Shown: positions 1 through 9,578 of the stretch, one piece after another
Position numbering within the stretch: position 1 is the stretch's first letter
Layout of the letters: every line of letters starts with the position of its first letter
DNA from: Nordella sp. HKS 07
Lineage (GTDB): Bacteria; Pseudomonadota; Alphaproteobacteria; Rhizobiales; Aestuariivirgaceae
Reading direction: 5' to 3'
NCBI RefSeq assembly: GCF_011046735.1
Contig: NZ_CP049258.1
Coordinates: 5,536,001-5,600,000 of the forward strand
Length of the DNA: 64,000 nt
Position numbers and translations under genes: made by a program
Notes under the pieces: model-generated
The model's database searches: none
Told to the model about the DNA's origin: nothing
The model's input: the letters and a program-made list of their open reading frames with translations, nothing else

Positions 1-209
1 GCAACCGGGCCCGAAAAGGCCAGACTGTTTACCTTACCCAATGACGAACATCCGAGACTAGGTGCAAATGGCTGTTAAGGCTGGGGAAAGTCTTTAACAA
101 GACTCCATCAACTCTAATCGACAAAGCGGCAAAAGCGTCGAAATATAAGAACAAATTTACCCACCTTTTTGATCCGTTTTTAAGAGCCCAAGCCTAGTCT
201 CGCGCATAA

Positions 210-236
210 GGAGAACGGCCAAAAGAAGCCGTCTCC
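210..236 (+). promoter_or_regulatory. Leader hairpin upstream of the MarR-type regulator
   Basis: An imperfect inverted repeat (GGAGAACGGC at 210-219, GCCGTCTCC at 228-236, one bulged A) lies 24 bases before the ATG of the regulator gene. It could form a small hairpin in the 5' leader or serve as part of an operator; the sequence alone does not decide. Bases 1-209 upstream hold no ORF that I can support. Confidence 0.3.
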
Positions 237-259
237 ACTAACAAGGCTGAGGTGGTAAA

Positions 260-775
260 ATGCGTACTCAAACTGTGGGGGGCGTGCGCCCTGCCGGGCT
301 GGAGCCCGGACGCGAGCAGATCAAGCATCGCTATCTGGAAGCTCTGACCCTGATCGAACGTCTGCATCGCAGGCTGCTGGATGTCATCAAGGATGATTTC
401 GAGCGGGCCGGCGCTCCGGAGGTCAACCCGGTCCAGGCGCTGCTCCTGTTCAATATCGGCGATTCCGAGCTCACCGCGGGCGAATTGAAGACACGCGGGC
501 ACTACCAGGGCTCGAATGTCTCCTACAACCTCAAGAAGCTTGTCGAGGCGGGCTACGTCAATCACGAGCGCTCGAACTCGGACAAGCGCTCGGTAAGGGT
601 GCGCCTGACGCCGAGAGGCCAGGCGATCCGCGAACGCGTCGACCAGCTCTATAACCGCCAGCTTCATTCGGTCGAAGAGGTCGTCGGCCTCTCCGTCGAG
701 GAGTTCGAGCGCATCAATAAGGCGCTGACCCGCCTGGAGCGCTTCTGGACGGACCAGATCCTCTACCGGCTGTAA
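260..775 (+). CDS. ldtR: MarR-family winged-helix regulator, LdtR-like
   Basis: A 171-residue MarR-type regulator. The middle carries the winged helix-turn-helix: a helix around GDSELTAGELKTRG, a recognition helix around YQGSNVSYNLKKLVEAGYV, and a wing around NSDKRSVRVRLTPRG. The helices at both ends would form the dimer interface. A GAGGTGG box precedes the ATG by a few bases. The next gene is an L,D-transpeptidase, the arrangement known from LdtR/LdtP of Liberibacter and rhizobia, where LdtR controls the transpeptidase gene and osmotic tolerance. The symbol rests on this context plus family resemblance. A terminator separates the two genes, so they are probably separate transcripts. Confidence 0.8.
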   Translation: MRTQTVGGVRPAGLEPGREQIKHRYLEALTLIERLHRRLLDVIKDDFERAGAPEVNPVQALLLFNIGDSELTAGELKTRGHYQGSNVSYNLKKLVEAGYVNHERSNSDKRSVRVRLTPRGQAIRERVDQLYNRQLHSVEEVVGLSVEEFERINKALTRLERFWTDQILYRL

Positions 776-801
776 TAGCCCGCGCCACGGAAACAGCCGC
801 A

Positions 802-834
802 AAAGCCGCACCGGGTCACCGGTGTGGCTTTTTT
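802..834 (+). terminator. Rho-independent terminator after ldtR
   Basis: AAGCCGCACCGG (803-814), loop GTCA, CCGGTGTGGCTT (819-830) with one G-T pair, followed by a T run. It closes the regulator transcript before the L,D-transpeptidase gene. Confidence 0.85.
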
Positions 835-1040
835 GCCATAGTCCGGGAGAATTTTCACCCTTTCCCAGTCACGCCCAATTTGACCTTTAGAAAGTCGACT
901 GGCCCGGCGTCAATTCCCTTGATTCGTCTCGCGGTTTCGTGGTTTAGCGAACTGCGGGGGAGCCATGATCTTGGTTCCGGTCCCAGGGTGTGAGATGATG
1001 CGCTGGCGCATCGGGAAATAAACGACAGCAGAAGCAGAGC

Positions 1041-2918
1041 ATGATGTCCGGAAATCGCCTCGGCAAACTGGTTTTCACCACTGTCCTCCTCGCCTCTTTC
1101 ACGGCCATGACCCCGCTGACGGCCTATGCCGAGCGGGCTGATGGCAATTCCTGGTGGTCGCCCAAGAAGGCCCAGGACACAGGCGGTTCGCCCTCCTCGG
1201 GCGTGAGGGACAGCATCATGGCACCGTCGGCCACCAGCAATATTTCAGGCAGCAAGGCCGGTCAGGCGGTCACCAAGACGGAGGTTTTCGCCGACAAGAG
1301 CGTCGCGCCGATGGTGTCGATCAACAGCGCCGGCGCCATGGCCAATGCCGTTTCTCGCTATGAGGCGATCGCCGCCCAGGGCGGCTGGGGCACGCTCTCG
1401 GGCAAGAAGCTGAGCAAAGGCGATGACGGTGCCGCCGTTGTGGCCCTGAAGCACCGGCTCATCGCCGAAGGCTATCTCGGTGCCGATGCACTGTCGGGCG
1501 AAACCGCCCAGTGGTTCACCGCCGGAGTCGAAAAGGCGCTGGCGGAGTTCCAGGCCAATAACGGCCTCGCCGTCACCGGCAAGACCGATAAGCCTACCGT
1601 CAGCACGCTCAACATCCCGGTCTCGCAACGCCTCGCCACCATGCGCGCCAATCTCCCGCGCCTGCATGAATATTCGAAGGGCCTCGCCGACCGCTACATC
1701 ATCGTCAACGTGCCCGCGCTCCAGCTCGAGGCCGTGAACTTCAATACCGTCTTCTCGCGCCACAACGTCATCGCCGGCAGCCCGAAGCGGCCGACCCCCG
1801 TCACCATCACGCAAGTGTCGGACATCAATTTTAATCCCTATTGGAACGTGCCGGTGTCGATCGTCGAGCGCGATCTCCTGCCGCGTATTCGCAGAAATGG
1901 GGTGAGCGTCTTCCGCGACATGGACATGCGCATCTACGACGGCTGGAATGGGCCGGAAGTCGATCCGCGCACCGTCGACTGGGACTATGTCGCCGCCAAC
2001 CGCTATTTCTTCCGCCAGGATCCGGGCGAGGAGAATTCAATGGCTTCGGTCAAGATCAACTTCCCGAGCCCCTTCGGTATCTATCTGCACGACACGCCGA
2101 CCAAGAGCCTGTTCACCACCGGGGCGCGCTATCTGAGCTCGGGCTGCGTGCGCGTCGATCAGGTTTCAGTGCTCATCAACTGGATCCTCAACGGCCAGGA
2201 CGGGTGGAACCCTCAGCGTATCGAGGCATTCAAGCAAAGCAAGGAGCGCATGGACGTGAAGGTGACGAATGCGCCACAGCTGCGCACCGTCTATCTCACC
2301 TCCTGGGTCAATGGCGCGGGCCAGGTGAATTTCCGGCCCGATGTCTATGATCTCGACGACACCGGCTTCGTCGTCGGCCAGCCCCTGGCGCCTGGCGAGC
2401 TCAGCGACGACGGCAAGCGCTATGTGCTGAAGGCGCAGGTCTACCAGGTCGAGGAAGTGCCCGATCAGCCGGAATCCTTCAGCTTCTTCAATTCGCGCCG
2501 CAAGCCCAAGGTCGAAAAGGTCTCGTCGAGCAGCAACGATCAGCCCTTCGGCTTTTTCAACATGCGCCGCAAGACGACGGATAGCGGCACGACGAGCGGC
2601 TTGTTGTCAAACACCAAGGCGAAGCCCAAGAAGGTCGTGGCCGCCGATAACGAAGACGACGTGCTGTTCAACTTCAACAAGCCGGGCTCCAGCAAGACGA
2701 AGAAGGCCGCGGCGAAGAAGACCCCAGACAAAAAGAAGCTCCAGCAGGCCTCGATAACCGGCGCCGGCAAGAAGAAGCCGGTCGTCGCAAACAGCAAGGC
2801 GAAAAAAGTCGAGCAGGCGGCCGCGCCGGCCAAGAAGGCGGCGCCCGCCGCCACGACCGCGCCGGTCATCAAGAAAAAGAAGGTCGAGGAAGCCACCACC
2901 GGTCAGCCGGCGCCGTAG
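1041..2918 (+). CDS. ldtP: Periplasmic L,D-transpeptidase (YkuD) with Lys/Ala-rich tail
   Basis: A 625-residue exported murein L,D-transpeptidase, which makes or edits 3-3 peptidoglycan crosslinks. Order: signal peptide (about 1-30, ending near TAYAE), a low-complexity linker, a peptidoglycan-binding domain around 124-192 (KGDDGAAVVALKHRL, then AVTGKTDKPT), and a YkuD catalytic domain from about 215. The catalytic signature is the histidine in IYLHDTP followed by SSGCVRVDQ, with nucleophile Cys369; SSGC replaces the usual SHGC. After about residue 470 the protein becomes a disordered tail rich in Lys, Ala and Pro with two FSFFNSRRK/FGFFNMRRK-like repeats. That tail is unusual and may bind anionic wall polymer. 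The upstream regulator probably controls it. Confidence 0.85.
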   Translation: MMSGNRLGKLVFTTVLLASFTAMTPLTAYAERADGNSWWSPKKAQDTGGSPSSGVRDSIMAPSATSNISGSKAGQAVTKTEVFADKSVAPMVSINSAGAMANAVSRYEAIAAQGGWGTLSGKKLSKGDDGAAVVALKHRLIAEGYLGADALSGETAQWFTAGVEKALAEFQANNGLAVTGKTDKPTVSTLNIPVSQRLATMRANLPRLHEYSKGLADRYIIVNVPALQLEAVNFNTVFSRHNVIAGSPKRPTPVTITQVSDINFNPYWNVPVSIVERDLLPRIRRNGVSVFRDMDMRIYDGWNGPEVDPRTVDWDYVAANRYFFRQDPGEENSMASVKINFPSPFGIYLHDTPTKSLFTTGARYLSSGCVRVDQVSVLINWILNGQDGWNPQRIEAFKQSKERMDVKVTNAPQLRTVYLTSWVNGAGQVNFRPDVYDLDDTGFVVGQPLAPGELSDDGKRYVLKAQVYQVEEVPDQPESFSFFNSRRKPKVEKVSSSSNDQPFGFFNMRRKTTDSGTTSGLLSNTKAKPKKVVAADNEDDVLFNFNKPGSSKTKKAAAKKTPDKKKLQQASITGAGKKKPVVANSKAKKVEQAAAPAKKAAPAATTAPVIKKKKVEEATTGQPAP

Positions 2919-3068
2919 CCGGCCGCTCGAGTCGCGAGGCGGCGCATGAAGGCCCGGTGCGGGCGGGATCGCGGGAGTTGCCTCAAGGGGAACCACCTGC
3001 GGCGCATCTGCGCATGCGGCTTTTCGTCAATGGCTTAGAGCCCGGCTTTCGGGCGTAATGGCACCATC

Positions 3069-4292
3069 ATGACGAACACATTTGATTACTCCGGAGCTTT
3101 CGCGGCAGCCGTTGGCAAAGTACGCCAGGAGGGCCGCTATCGTGAGTTCGCCGACATCGGCCGTATCCGTGGCCGCTTCCCGCGCGCTCTCTATCGTGGT
3201 CCCGATGGCGAGCGTGAGGTCACTGTCTGGTGCTCCAACGACTATCTCGGCATGGGCCAGCATCCCAAGGTGCTCGCCGCCATGCATGAGGCGTTGGACG
3301 AGATCGGCGCCGGCTCGGGCGGCACGCGCAACATCTCCGGCACCAACAACCACCACGTCCTGCTTGAGGCCGAGCTTGCCGATCTGCATGGCACGGAAGC
3401 AGCGCTCCTGTTCAATTCAGGCTATATGGCCAATGAGGCGGCGCTGTCGACGATCGGCCGGCTGCTGCCTGGTTGCGTCATCCTTTCGGACGAGCTCAAC
3501 CACGCCTCGATGATCGAGGGAATCAGGCATGGCCGCTGCGATAAGATCATCTGGCGCCACAACGATCTGAAGGACCTCGAGGCGAAGCTCAAGTCGCTCG
3601 ATCCCGGCCGTCCCAAGGTAATCGCCTTCGAATCGGTCTATTCGATGGACGGCGACATAGCCCCGATCGCCGAGATCTGCGATCTCGCCCGGCGCTATGG
3701 CGCACTGACCTATCTCGATGAGGTTCACGCCGTCGGCATGTATGGGCCGAGAGGCGGCGGCGTCGCCGAGCGCGACGGTGTGCTTGATCGCGTCGACATC
3801 TACGAGGGCACGCTCGCCAAGGCCTTCGGCGTCATGGGTGGCTATGTGGCGGCCTCGACCATGCTGATCGACGCCATCCGCTCGACGGCGGCGGGGTTTA
3901 TTTTCACCACCTCGCTGGCGCCGGTGCTCGCCGCCGGCATAGTCGCGAGCGTACGGCATCTGAAGGAAAGCAGCGAGGAGCGCGCCCTTCAGCACAAGCA
4001 CGCGGATCTCCTGAAACACGAGCTGGCAAGAGTCGGTCTGCCCGTGATCATGTCGCCGAGCCATATCGTGCCGGTCATCGTCGGCGATCCGGTCCGCTGC
4101 AAGGAGCTCACCGACCGGCTTCTCGCCCAGTTCAACATCTATGTTCAGCCGATCAACTATCCGACCGTGCCGAAGGGCAGCGAACGAATCCGGCTGACGC
4201 CCGGCCCGCTGCATGGCGAGCTCGAAATCGCCCGTCTCGTTTCGGCGCTCGACCAGCTCTGGACGTCGATGACGCTGAAGCGGGCCGCCTGA
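3069..4292 (+). CDS. hemA: 5-aminolevulinate synthase
   Basis: A 407-residue PLP enzyme that condenses glycine with succinyl-CoA to 5-aminolevulinate, the first step of tetrapyrrole synthesis in alphaproteobacteria. Family signatures are clear: [13 protein letters not shown], the glycine-rich [23 protein letters not shown], and the Schiff-base lysine in [14 protein letters not shown] (Lys251). Length and end to end similarity fit the ALAS/AONS family; the N-terminus and RIRG segments favour ALAS over 8-amino-7-oxononanoate synthase. It is followed after 20 bases by an SDR gene on the same strand, so the two may be cotranscribed. Confidence 0.95.
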   Translation: MTNTFDYSGAFAAAVGKVRQEGRYREFADIGRIRGRFPRALYRGPDGEREVTVWCSNDYLGMGQHPKVLAAMHEALDEIGAGSGGTRNISGTNNHHVLLEAELADLHGTEAALLFNSGYMANEAALSTIGRLLPGCVILSDELNHASMIEGIRHGRCDKIIWRHNDLKDLEAKLKSLDPGRPKVIAFESVYSMDGDIAPIAEICDLARRYGALTYLDEVHAVGMYGPRGGGVAERDGVLDRVDIYEGTLAKAFGVMGGYVAASTMLIDAIRSTAAGFIFTTSLAPVLAAGIVASVRHLKESSEERALQHKHADLLKHELARVGLPVIMSPSHIVPVIVGDPVRCKELTDRLLAQFNIYVQPINYPTVPKGSERIRLTPGPLHGELEIARLVSALDQLWTSMTLKRAA

Positions 4293-4312
4293 CAAAAGAG
4301 GTCGAGCGACCT

Positions 4313-5296
4313 ATGACGATCCTCGTGACGGGCAGCGCCGGGCATCTCGGTGAGGCCCTCATGCGGACTTTCGGTGCGCAGGGAGAGGCGGCGCGAGGTA
4401 TCGACATCAAGCCGTCGCCCTTCACCGATTGCGTCGGATCCATCGCCGACCGGGCCTTCATCCGACAATGCATGGCGGGAGTGCGGACTGTCATGCATGC
4501 GGCGACCTTGCACAAGCCGCATATCGCTACCCATTCCTACCAGGATTTCCTCGACACCAACCTCACCGGCACGCTGGTTCTATTGGAGGAGGCGATGAGC
4601 GTCGGGGTCGAGGCTTTCGTCTTGACCAGCACGACGAGCGCCTTTGGCGCCGCCCTGATCCCTGCCGAGGGAGGGCCGGCGATCTGGGTGACCGAGGATC
4701 TCACGCCCATCCCCAGGAACATCTATGGCGTCAGCAAGATCGCTGCCGAGGGCCTGTGCGGGCTCTTCGCGCGAAGGCACGGGCTTCCGGTTATTGTGCT
4801 CAAGACCTCGCGCTTTTTTCCGGAAGTCGATGACGACACGGCGATGCGGGGGCGCTATGAGCCGGCCAATACCCAGGCCAACGAGTTGCTTAACCGGCGC
4901 GCCGACATCGCCGATATCGTCGATGCCCATCTTCTGGCCGCCGCGAAGGCGAAGTCGATCGGCTTCGGGCGCTTCATCATTTCGGCGACGACGCCCTTCT
5001 GCCGCGACGACCTCGAGACGTTGCGCGTCGACGCCCCGGCTGTCGTTCATCGGCTGTACCCCGATTGCGCGGCGCTCTTCGCCGCCCGCGGCTGGCGGCT
5101 TTTCCCTGCGATTGACCGGGTCTATGTGAACCGACGCGCGGTGACGGAGCTGGGCTGGCGGCCGAAACATGATTTCCACCATGTGCTCGATTGCCTCGCC
5201 AAGGGGTGCGATTTCCGCAGCCCGCTGGCCGGCGCGGTCGGCAGCAAAGGCTATCACGACCGGACCTTCGCCGAGGGGCCTTATCCAGTGGCGTAA
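4313..5296 (+). CDS. NAD(P)-dependent epimerase/dehydratase (extended SDR)
   Basis: A 327-residue extended short-chain dehydrogenase. It starts directly with a Rossmann strand and the nucleotide-binding motif VTGSAGHLGEAL, followed by an acidic residue at the end of strand 2 (GIDIKPS), which favours NAD. The catalytic pair is in IYGVSKIAAE (Tyr and Lys of YxxxK), with the upstream Ser/Thr in LTSTTSAFG. The substrate is probably a nucleotide sugar or similar small molecule, but the C-terminal half shows nothing diagnostic. It lies between hemA and glyA, both of which have other jobs, so context does not help. Confidence 0.75.
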   Translation: MTILVTGSAGHLGEALMRTFGAQGEAARGIDIKPSPFTDCVGSIADRAFIRQCMAGVRTVMHAATLHKPHIATHSYQDFLDTNLTGTLVLLEEAMSVGVEAFVLTSTTSAFGAALIPAEGGPAIWVTEDLTPIPRNIYGVSKIAAEGLCGLFARRHGLPVIVLKTSRFFPEVDDDTAMRGRYEPANTQANELLNRRADIADIVDAHLLAAAKAKSIGFGRFIISATTPFCRDDLETLRVDAPAVVHRLYPDCAALFAARGWRLFPAIDRVYVNRRAVTELGWRPKHDFHHVLDCLAKGCDFRSPLAGAVGSKGYHDRTFAEGPYPVA

Positions 5297-5383
5297 ACCG
5301 ATTGTCGCATGCCGGTCTAACTCTGGACCCTGGGCGGGATTCCGCCTATGTCGCTCGTCTGCGTGGACGAAAAGGAGGGGATC

Positions 5384-6787
5384 ATGGCCCGTAAGGTTGC
5401 TAAGAAGATCAAGCCGGCTAAGAAGAAGGTTCAGCCACGCAAGGCCGCGAAAGCCGCAAGGCCCGCGAGGAAGCCCGCCAAGCCCGCCAAGAAGGTCGCC
5501 AAGCCGAAAGTCACCGTAGGCGGCTTCTTCAGCGCGGGTCTCGCTCAGGCCGACAAGGCGGTGGCCGCCTCGATCAAGCGCGAGCTCGGCCGCCAGCAGA
5601 ATGAGATTGAGCTCATCGCGTCGGAGAATATCGTCTCGCGCGCCGTGCTCGAGGCACAAGGCTCCGTCAATACCAACAAATATGCCGAGGGCTATCCGGG
5701 CCGGCGCTATTATGGCGGTTGCCAATATGTCGACGAGGTCGAGACCCTCGCCATAGAGCGCGCCAAGAAGCTGTTCAATTGCGGATTCGCCAATGTGCAG
5801 CCGCATTCGGGCGCCCAGGCGAACCAGGCCGTCTTCTTCGCCTGCATGCAGCCTGGCGACACCTATATGGGCCTCGATCTGAGAGCCGGCGGCCACCTGA
5901 CCCATGGCGCTCCGGTCAACCAGTCCGGCAAGTGGTTCAATGTCGTGCCATATCGCGTGCGCCAGGACGACCAGCGCATCGATTATGATTTCGTCGCCGA
6001 GTTGGCCGAACAGAACAAACCGAAGCTCATCCTCGCCGGCGGTTCCGCCTATCCGCGCTTCATCGACTTCGCCAGGTTCCGCCAGATCGCCGATTCGGTC
6101 GGTGCCGTCTTCATGGTCGACATGGCCCATATCGCCGGCCTCGTCGCCGGTGGCGTCCATCCCAATCCGCTCGATCACGCCCATGTCGTGACCACCACCA
6201 CACACAAGACCCTGCGCGGCCCGCGTGGCGGCATGGTGCTCACCAATGGCGAGGAAATGGCCAAGAAGATCAATTCCTCGGTCTTTCCGGGCCTTCAGGG
6301 CGGGCCCCTGATGCATGTCATCGCCGCCAAGGCAGTGGCCTTCGGCGAGGCGCTGCAGCCGTCCTTCAAGAAATACGCGGCTCAGGTCGTCGCCAATGCC
6401 AAGACCCTCAGCGACAGCATGATCGCGGGCGGCTGCGACATCGTCTCGGGCGGCACCGACACCCATCTGATGCTGGTCGATCTGCGCAAGAAAGGTCTCA
6501 CCGGCAAGGCGGCGGAGGCGGCTTTGGGCCGCGCCTGGATCACCTGCAACAAGAACGGTATCCCCTTCGATCCGGAGAAGCCGATGGTGACCTCGGGGAT
6601 CCGTCTGGGCACTCCCGCCGGCACCACCCGGGGCTTCGGCATCAAGGAATTCAAGGAGGTCGGCGCTCTCATCACCGAAGTCCTCGACGGGCTTGCGAAG
6701 AACGGCGAAGAGGGCAATGCTAAGGTCGAGACGGCCGTTCGCAAGAAGGCCGCTCAGCTGACCAGACGATTCCCGATCTACTCCTGA
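5384..6787 (+). CDS. glyA: Serine hydroxymethyltransferase with basic N-terminal tail
   Basis: A PLP enzyme interconverting serine and glycine with tetrahydrofolate, feeding one-carbon metabolism. Signatures: [54 protein letters not shown] and the Schiff-base lysine in [14 protein letters not shown] (Lys275 from this start). An upstream ATG at 5348 is in frame, but AAAGGAGGGG at 5371-5380 points to ATG 5384, giving 467 residues. The odd part is the N-terminus: about 45 residues made almost only of Lys, Ala, Pro and Arg precede the normal start of the enzyme. Such histone H1-like tails usually bind nucleic acid; its purpose here is unknown. nrdR follows after 12 bases. Confidence 0.95.
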   Translation: MARKVAKKIKPAKKKVQPRKAAKAARPARKPAKPAKKVAKPKVTVGGFFSAGLAQADKAVAASIKRELGRQQNEIELIASENIVSRAVLEAQGSVNTNKYAEGYPGRRYYGGCQYVDEVETLAIERAKKLFNCGFANVQPHSGAQANQAVFFACMQPGDTYMGLDLRAGGHLTHGAPVNQSGKWFNVVPYRVRQDDQRIDYDFVAELAEQNKPKLILAGGSAYPRFIDFARFRQIADSVGAVFMVDMAHIAGLVAGGVHPNPLDHAHVVTTTTHKTLRGPRGGMVLTNGEEMAKKINSSVFPGLQGGPLMHVIAAKAVAFGEALQPSFKKYAAQVVANAKTLSDSMIAGGCDIVSGGTDTHLMLVDLRKKGLTGKAAEAALGRAWITCNKNGIPFDPEKPMVTSGIRLGTPAGTTRGFGIKEFKEVGALITEVLDGLAKNGEEGNAKVETAVRKKAAQLTRRFPIYS

Positions 6788-6799
6788 CCCCAAGGCTCC

Positions 6800-7279
6800 A
6801 TGCGCTGTCCCTTTTGCAACAATGAAGAGACGCAGGTGAAGGACAGCCGTCCGAGCGAGGACGGGACAGCCATTCGCCGCCGCCGCTATTGTCCCGATTG
6901 CGGCGGCCGCTTCACCACTTTCGAACGCGTGCAGCTGCGCGAGCTCACCGTCGTCAAGCGCTCCGGCCGCCGCGTGCCGTTCGACCGGGACAAGCTGATG
7001 CGCTCGGTGCAGATCGCGTTGCGCAAGCGCCCGGTGGATCCCGAGCGCGTCGAGCGCATGGTCTCAGGCATCGTGCGCCAGCTCGAAAGCCTGGGCGAAA
7101 GCGACATCAAGTCCGAGACGGTCGGCAAGCTCATCATGGAGGCGCTGAAGGTCCTGGACGACGTCGCCTATGTGCGCTTCGCCTCGGTCTACAAGAACTT
7201 CCGCGAGGCCAAGGATTTCGAGGAGCTGCTCGGCGAATTGTCGGGCGAAGAGGGCGAGGTCGGCCCGCAGCGGGACTGA
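6800..7279 (+). CDS. nrdR: Transcriptional repressor NrdR
   Basis: A 159-residue regulator that represses ribonucleotide reductase genes when dATP/ATP is bound. The N-terminal zinc ribbon is intact ([17 protein letters not shown] and [13 protein letters not shown], four cysteines), followed by the basic stretch RRRRY and an ATP-cone domain ([16 protein letters not shown] through [10 protein letters not shown]). Length matches the family. It sits between glyA and the riboflavin genes, the standard alphaproteobacterial order, and its stop is three bases before the next start. Confidence 0.96.
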   Translation: MRCPFCNNEETQVKDSRPSEDGTAIRRRRYCPDCGGRFTTFERVQLRELTVVKRSGRRVPFDRDKLMRSVQIALRKRPVDPERVERMVSGIVRQLESLGESDIKSETVGKLIMEALKVLDDVAYVRFASVYKNFREAKDFEELLGELSGEEGEVGPQRD

Positions 7280-7282
7280 ATC

Positions 7283-7741
7283 ATGTCCGCCGATCTCGAT
7301 TTCCACCGCGCCGGTCCCGATGATGCGGCGATGGTGCGCGAGCTCACCCGCAAGGCCTATATGAAATGGTGCGCCGTGATCGGCCGCGAGCCTTTGCCGA
7401 TGACCGCCGACTACGGCCATGCGGTGCGCCACCATGTGATCGACCTCGCTTTCCGGGACGGCCGGCTTGTCGGCCTGGTCGAAATGATCCCGCGCGCCGA
7501 CGATCTCCTGATCGAGAATGTCTGCGTCGATCCAGACGAGCAGGGGGGCGGCATCGGCCACAGGCTCGTCGCCCATGCGGAAATGGAAACGCGCCGGCGC
7601 GGCCATCGGGTAATCCGGCTCTATACCAACAAGCTCTTCGCCGCCAATCTCAGCTTCTATGAGGCCCAGGGCTATGCGATCGAGCGCGAGGAGGCCTTCA
7701 AAGGCGGCATCCTCGTCCATTTCCGCAAGAGCCTCGCATGA
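7283..7741 (+). CDS. GNAT-family N-acetyltransferase
   Basis: A 152-residue single-domain GNAT. The acetyl-CoA-binding motif A is IENVCVDPDEQGGGIGHRLVAHAE, close to the Q/RxxGxG/A signature, and NLSFYEAQGYAIERE is the typical C-terminal beta-bulge region. The substrate cannot be read from sequence. It is tightly packed: it starts three bases after nrdR and its stop overlaps the ribD start (ATGA), so it belongs to the nrdR-rib transcript, although it is not a usual member of that operon. Confidence 0.85.
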   Translation: MSADLDFHRAGPDDAAMVRELTRKAYMKWCAVIGREPLPMTADYGHAVRHHVIDLAFRDGRLVGLVEMIPRADDLLIENVCVDPDEQGGGIGHRLVAHAEMETRRRGHRVIRLYTNKLFAANLSFYEAQGYAIEREEAFKGGILVHFRKSLA

Positions 7742-8835
7742 GCGCCGAACCTGCTTTCATGACACGCGCCGCCAGGCTCGGCCACCGGGCGCTCGGAACG
7801 ACCGCCGAGAACCCGCCAGTGGGCTGCGTCATCGTGAAGGACGGCATCATCGTCGGCCTGGGCTGGACGCGGGCCGCCGGTCGGCCACATGCCGAGACGG
7901 AGGCGCTGCGCATGGCGGGCGACGCGGCCAGAGGCGCCACCGCCTATGTGACGCTCGAACCTTGCGCCCATCACGGCCGCACCCCGCCCTGTGCCGAGGC
8001 CCTGGTGAAAGCGGGCATCGCCCGGGTGGTGGTGGCGGCGGAGGATCCGGATCCGCGCGTCTCAGGCGGCGGTCTTGCCATGCTCCGCCGGGCCGGCGTC
8101 GTGGTGGAAACGGGGCTCGGGCGCGAAGAGGTGGAAGCGGATCTTGCCGGTTTCCTGACTCGGATTGTCAGGAAACGTCCCTATGTACTTCTGAAACTTG
8201 CGCTTTCTGCTGATGGAAAGATCGCCGAGGCCCCCGGCAGGCGCACTGCGATCACCGGCCCCGAGGTCAAGGCGCGCACCCATCTCCTGCGGGCCCAAGC
8301 CGATGCCATCCTAGTGGGTTTGGGAACGGTGCTCGCCGATGATCCCGATCTGACCTGCCGCTTGCCGGGGCTCGAAAACCGTTCGCCCGTCCGGGTGGTC
8401 GCTGATTCCCGGGGAGCCATCCCCCGAAAGGCTCGTCTGGTCAGAACGGCGGGTAAGGTGCCCCTGTGGCTACTGTCGTTGGCTGGAGTGTCGGCGCCGG
8501 AGGGTGTTGAAACCCTTGCCTGTGCGCCCGGCGCCGCCGGTGGAGTGGATCTCGCCGATGGACTGGCGAAGCTTGCTTCCCGGGGCATCAACCGGGTGCT
8601 GGCGGAGGGGGGCGCCAAACTTGCGCGTGGGCTGATCGAGGCCGGGCTCGTGGACGAATTGCAGCTCTTCCGCGCCCCGAGGGTAGTGGGCCCGCAAGGG
8701 GTGGACGGCTTTGCCGGTTTGCCCGTCGCGCAAGTCATGGCAGGGTTCCGTCCCGGCGCTGAGGAAAGGCTTGGGGATGACCGTTTGAGCGTCTATGTAC
8801 GCAATCCCCGCTCCCCCAACGGGGGAGAGGGTTAG
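7738..8835 (+). CDS. ribD: Bifunctional riboflavin deaminase/reductase RibD
   Basis: A 365-residue two-domain enzyme for steps two and three of riboflavin synthesis. The N-terminal zinc deaminase has PHAETEAL and PCAHHGRTPPC (His and two Cys ligands, catalytic Glu). The C-terminal DHFR-like reductase starts around RPYVLLKLALSADGKIA and includes ADAILVGLGTVLADDP and the glycine-rich VLAEGGAKLARGL. The final residues (about PRSPNGGEG) are encoded by the left arm of an intergenic repeat, so that tail is probably not part of the ancestral protein. ATGA overlap with the preceding GNAT gene. Confidence 0.96.
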   Translation: MSAEPAFMTRAARLGHRALGTTAENPPVGCVIVKDGIIVGLGWTRAAGRPHAETEALRMAGDAARGATAYVTLEPCAHHGRTPPCAEALVKAGIARVVVAAEDPDPRVSGGGLAMLRRAGVVVETGLGREEVEADLAGFLTRIVRKRPYVLLKLALSADGKIAEAPGRRTAITGPEVKARTHLLRAQADAILVGLGTVLADDPDLTCRLPGLENRSPVRVVADSRGAIPRKARLVRTAGKVPLWLLSLAGVSAPEGVETLACAPGAAGGVDLADGLAKLASRGINRVLAEGGAKLARGLIEAGLVDELQLFRAPRVVGPQGVDGFAGLPVAQVMAGFRPGAEERLGDDRLSVYVRNPRSPNGGEG

Positions 8836-8954
8836 GGTGAGGGGGAACCGGCGGAACCTGTCTTGTGAGACCGAGCAAGCCTGACCGCTGGTTCCCCCTC
8901 ACCCTCCCGATGCTGCGCATCGGGTCCCTCCCTCTCCCCCGTTGGGGGCGAGGG
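8811..8954. repeat. Composite palindromic repeat between ribD and ribE
   Basis: A long inverted repeat. The left arm (about 8813-8848) and right arm (about 8890-8952) are near-perfect reverse complements built of CCCCCAACGGGGGAGAGGG and GGGTGAGGGGGAACC blocks. The right arm also holds a nested perfect palindrome, CCCGATGC at 8906-8913 and GCATCGGG at 8917-8924, that the left arm lacks. It looks like a mobile REP/RIME-type element of the kind dispersed in Rhizobiales genomes. It supplies the end of ribD and would form a strong hairpin inside the rib transcript. Confidence 0.8.
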
Positions 8955-8972
8955 TAATTATCTGGAGCCTTC

Positions 8973-9578
8973 ATGTTCACCGGCATTGTCACCGATATGG
9001 GCGAGGTCATCGCCATAGAGCAGCGCGGCGATACGCGCCTCACCATCGCCACCGCCTATGATCCCGACACGATCGCCATCGGCGCCTCGATTGCGTGCTC
9101 CGGCTGCTGCCTGACTGCGGTGGAGACCGGCCGACTCCAGGACGGGCGGGGCTTCTTCGCCGTCGACGCCTCGGCGGAGACGCTCGCCCGGACGACGCTG
9201 GGCAACTGGAAACTCGGCACGCGGATCAATCTCGAGCGCCCGCTCAAGATGGGCGACGAATTGGGCGGTCATGTCGTCTCGGGCCATGTCGATGACGTGG
9301 GGGAGATCGTTTCGATCGCCCCTGAAGGGGATTCGCTGCGCTTCCGTTTCCGCGTCTCAGCCGAGATCGCGCGTTTTATCGCGCCGAAGGGCTCGGTCTC
9401 CCTCGACGGCACGTCTCTAACGGTAAACGAAGTGGACGGCGACGAATTCGGCGTCAATATCATTCCGCACACCCAGGCCGTGACCACCTGGGGAAAGGCC
9501 CAGGCCGGCGACCGGGTCAATGTTGAAATCGACATGCTGGCGCGCTATGTCGCCCGTCTTTCGGAGACGAGATTGTGA
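8973..9578 (+). CDS. ribE: Riboflavin synthase alpha subunit
   Basis: A 201-residue riboflavin synthase that dismutates 6,7-dimethyl-8-ribityllumazine. The two tandem lumazine-binding barrels are visible: the first begins [12 protein letters not shown] and carries CSGCCLTAV, the second begins [10 protein letters not shown] with [11 protein letters not shown]. Both halves show the expected internal repeat, and the length is normal. The stop overlaps the GTG start of ribH by four bases, indicating translational coupling. Confidence 0.96.
   Translation: MFTGIVTDMGEVIAIEQRGDTRLTIATAYDPDTIAIGASIACSGCCLTAVETGRLQDGRGFFAVDASAETLARTTLGNWKLGTRINLERPLKMGDELGGHVVSGHVDDVGEIVSIAPEGDSLRFRFRVSAEIARFIAPKGSVSLDGTSLTVNEVDGDEFGVNIIPHTQAVTTWGKAQAGDRVNVEIDMLARYVARLSETRL

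Noticed and set aside
4580-6793. 737-residue minus-strand ORF across the epimerase and glyA genes
   Set aside because: It is antisense to two genes with clear family motifs and has low-complexity, unmatched protein sequence; long antisense frames are expected at this base composition.
8836-8972. Possible FMN riboswitch before ribE
   Set aside because: The gap is filled by a palindromic repeat and has none of the conserved FMN-aptamer segments.
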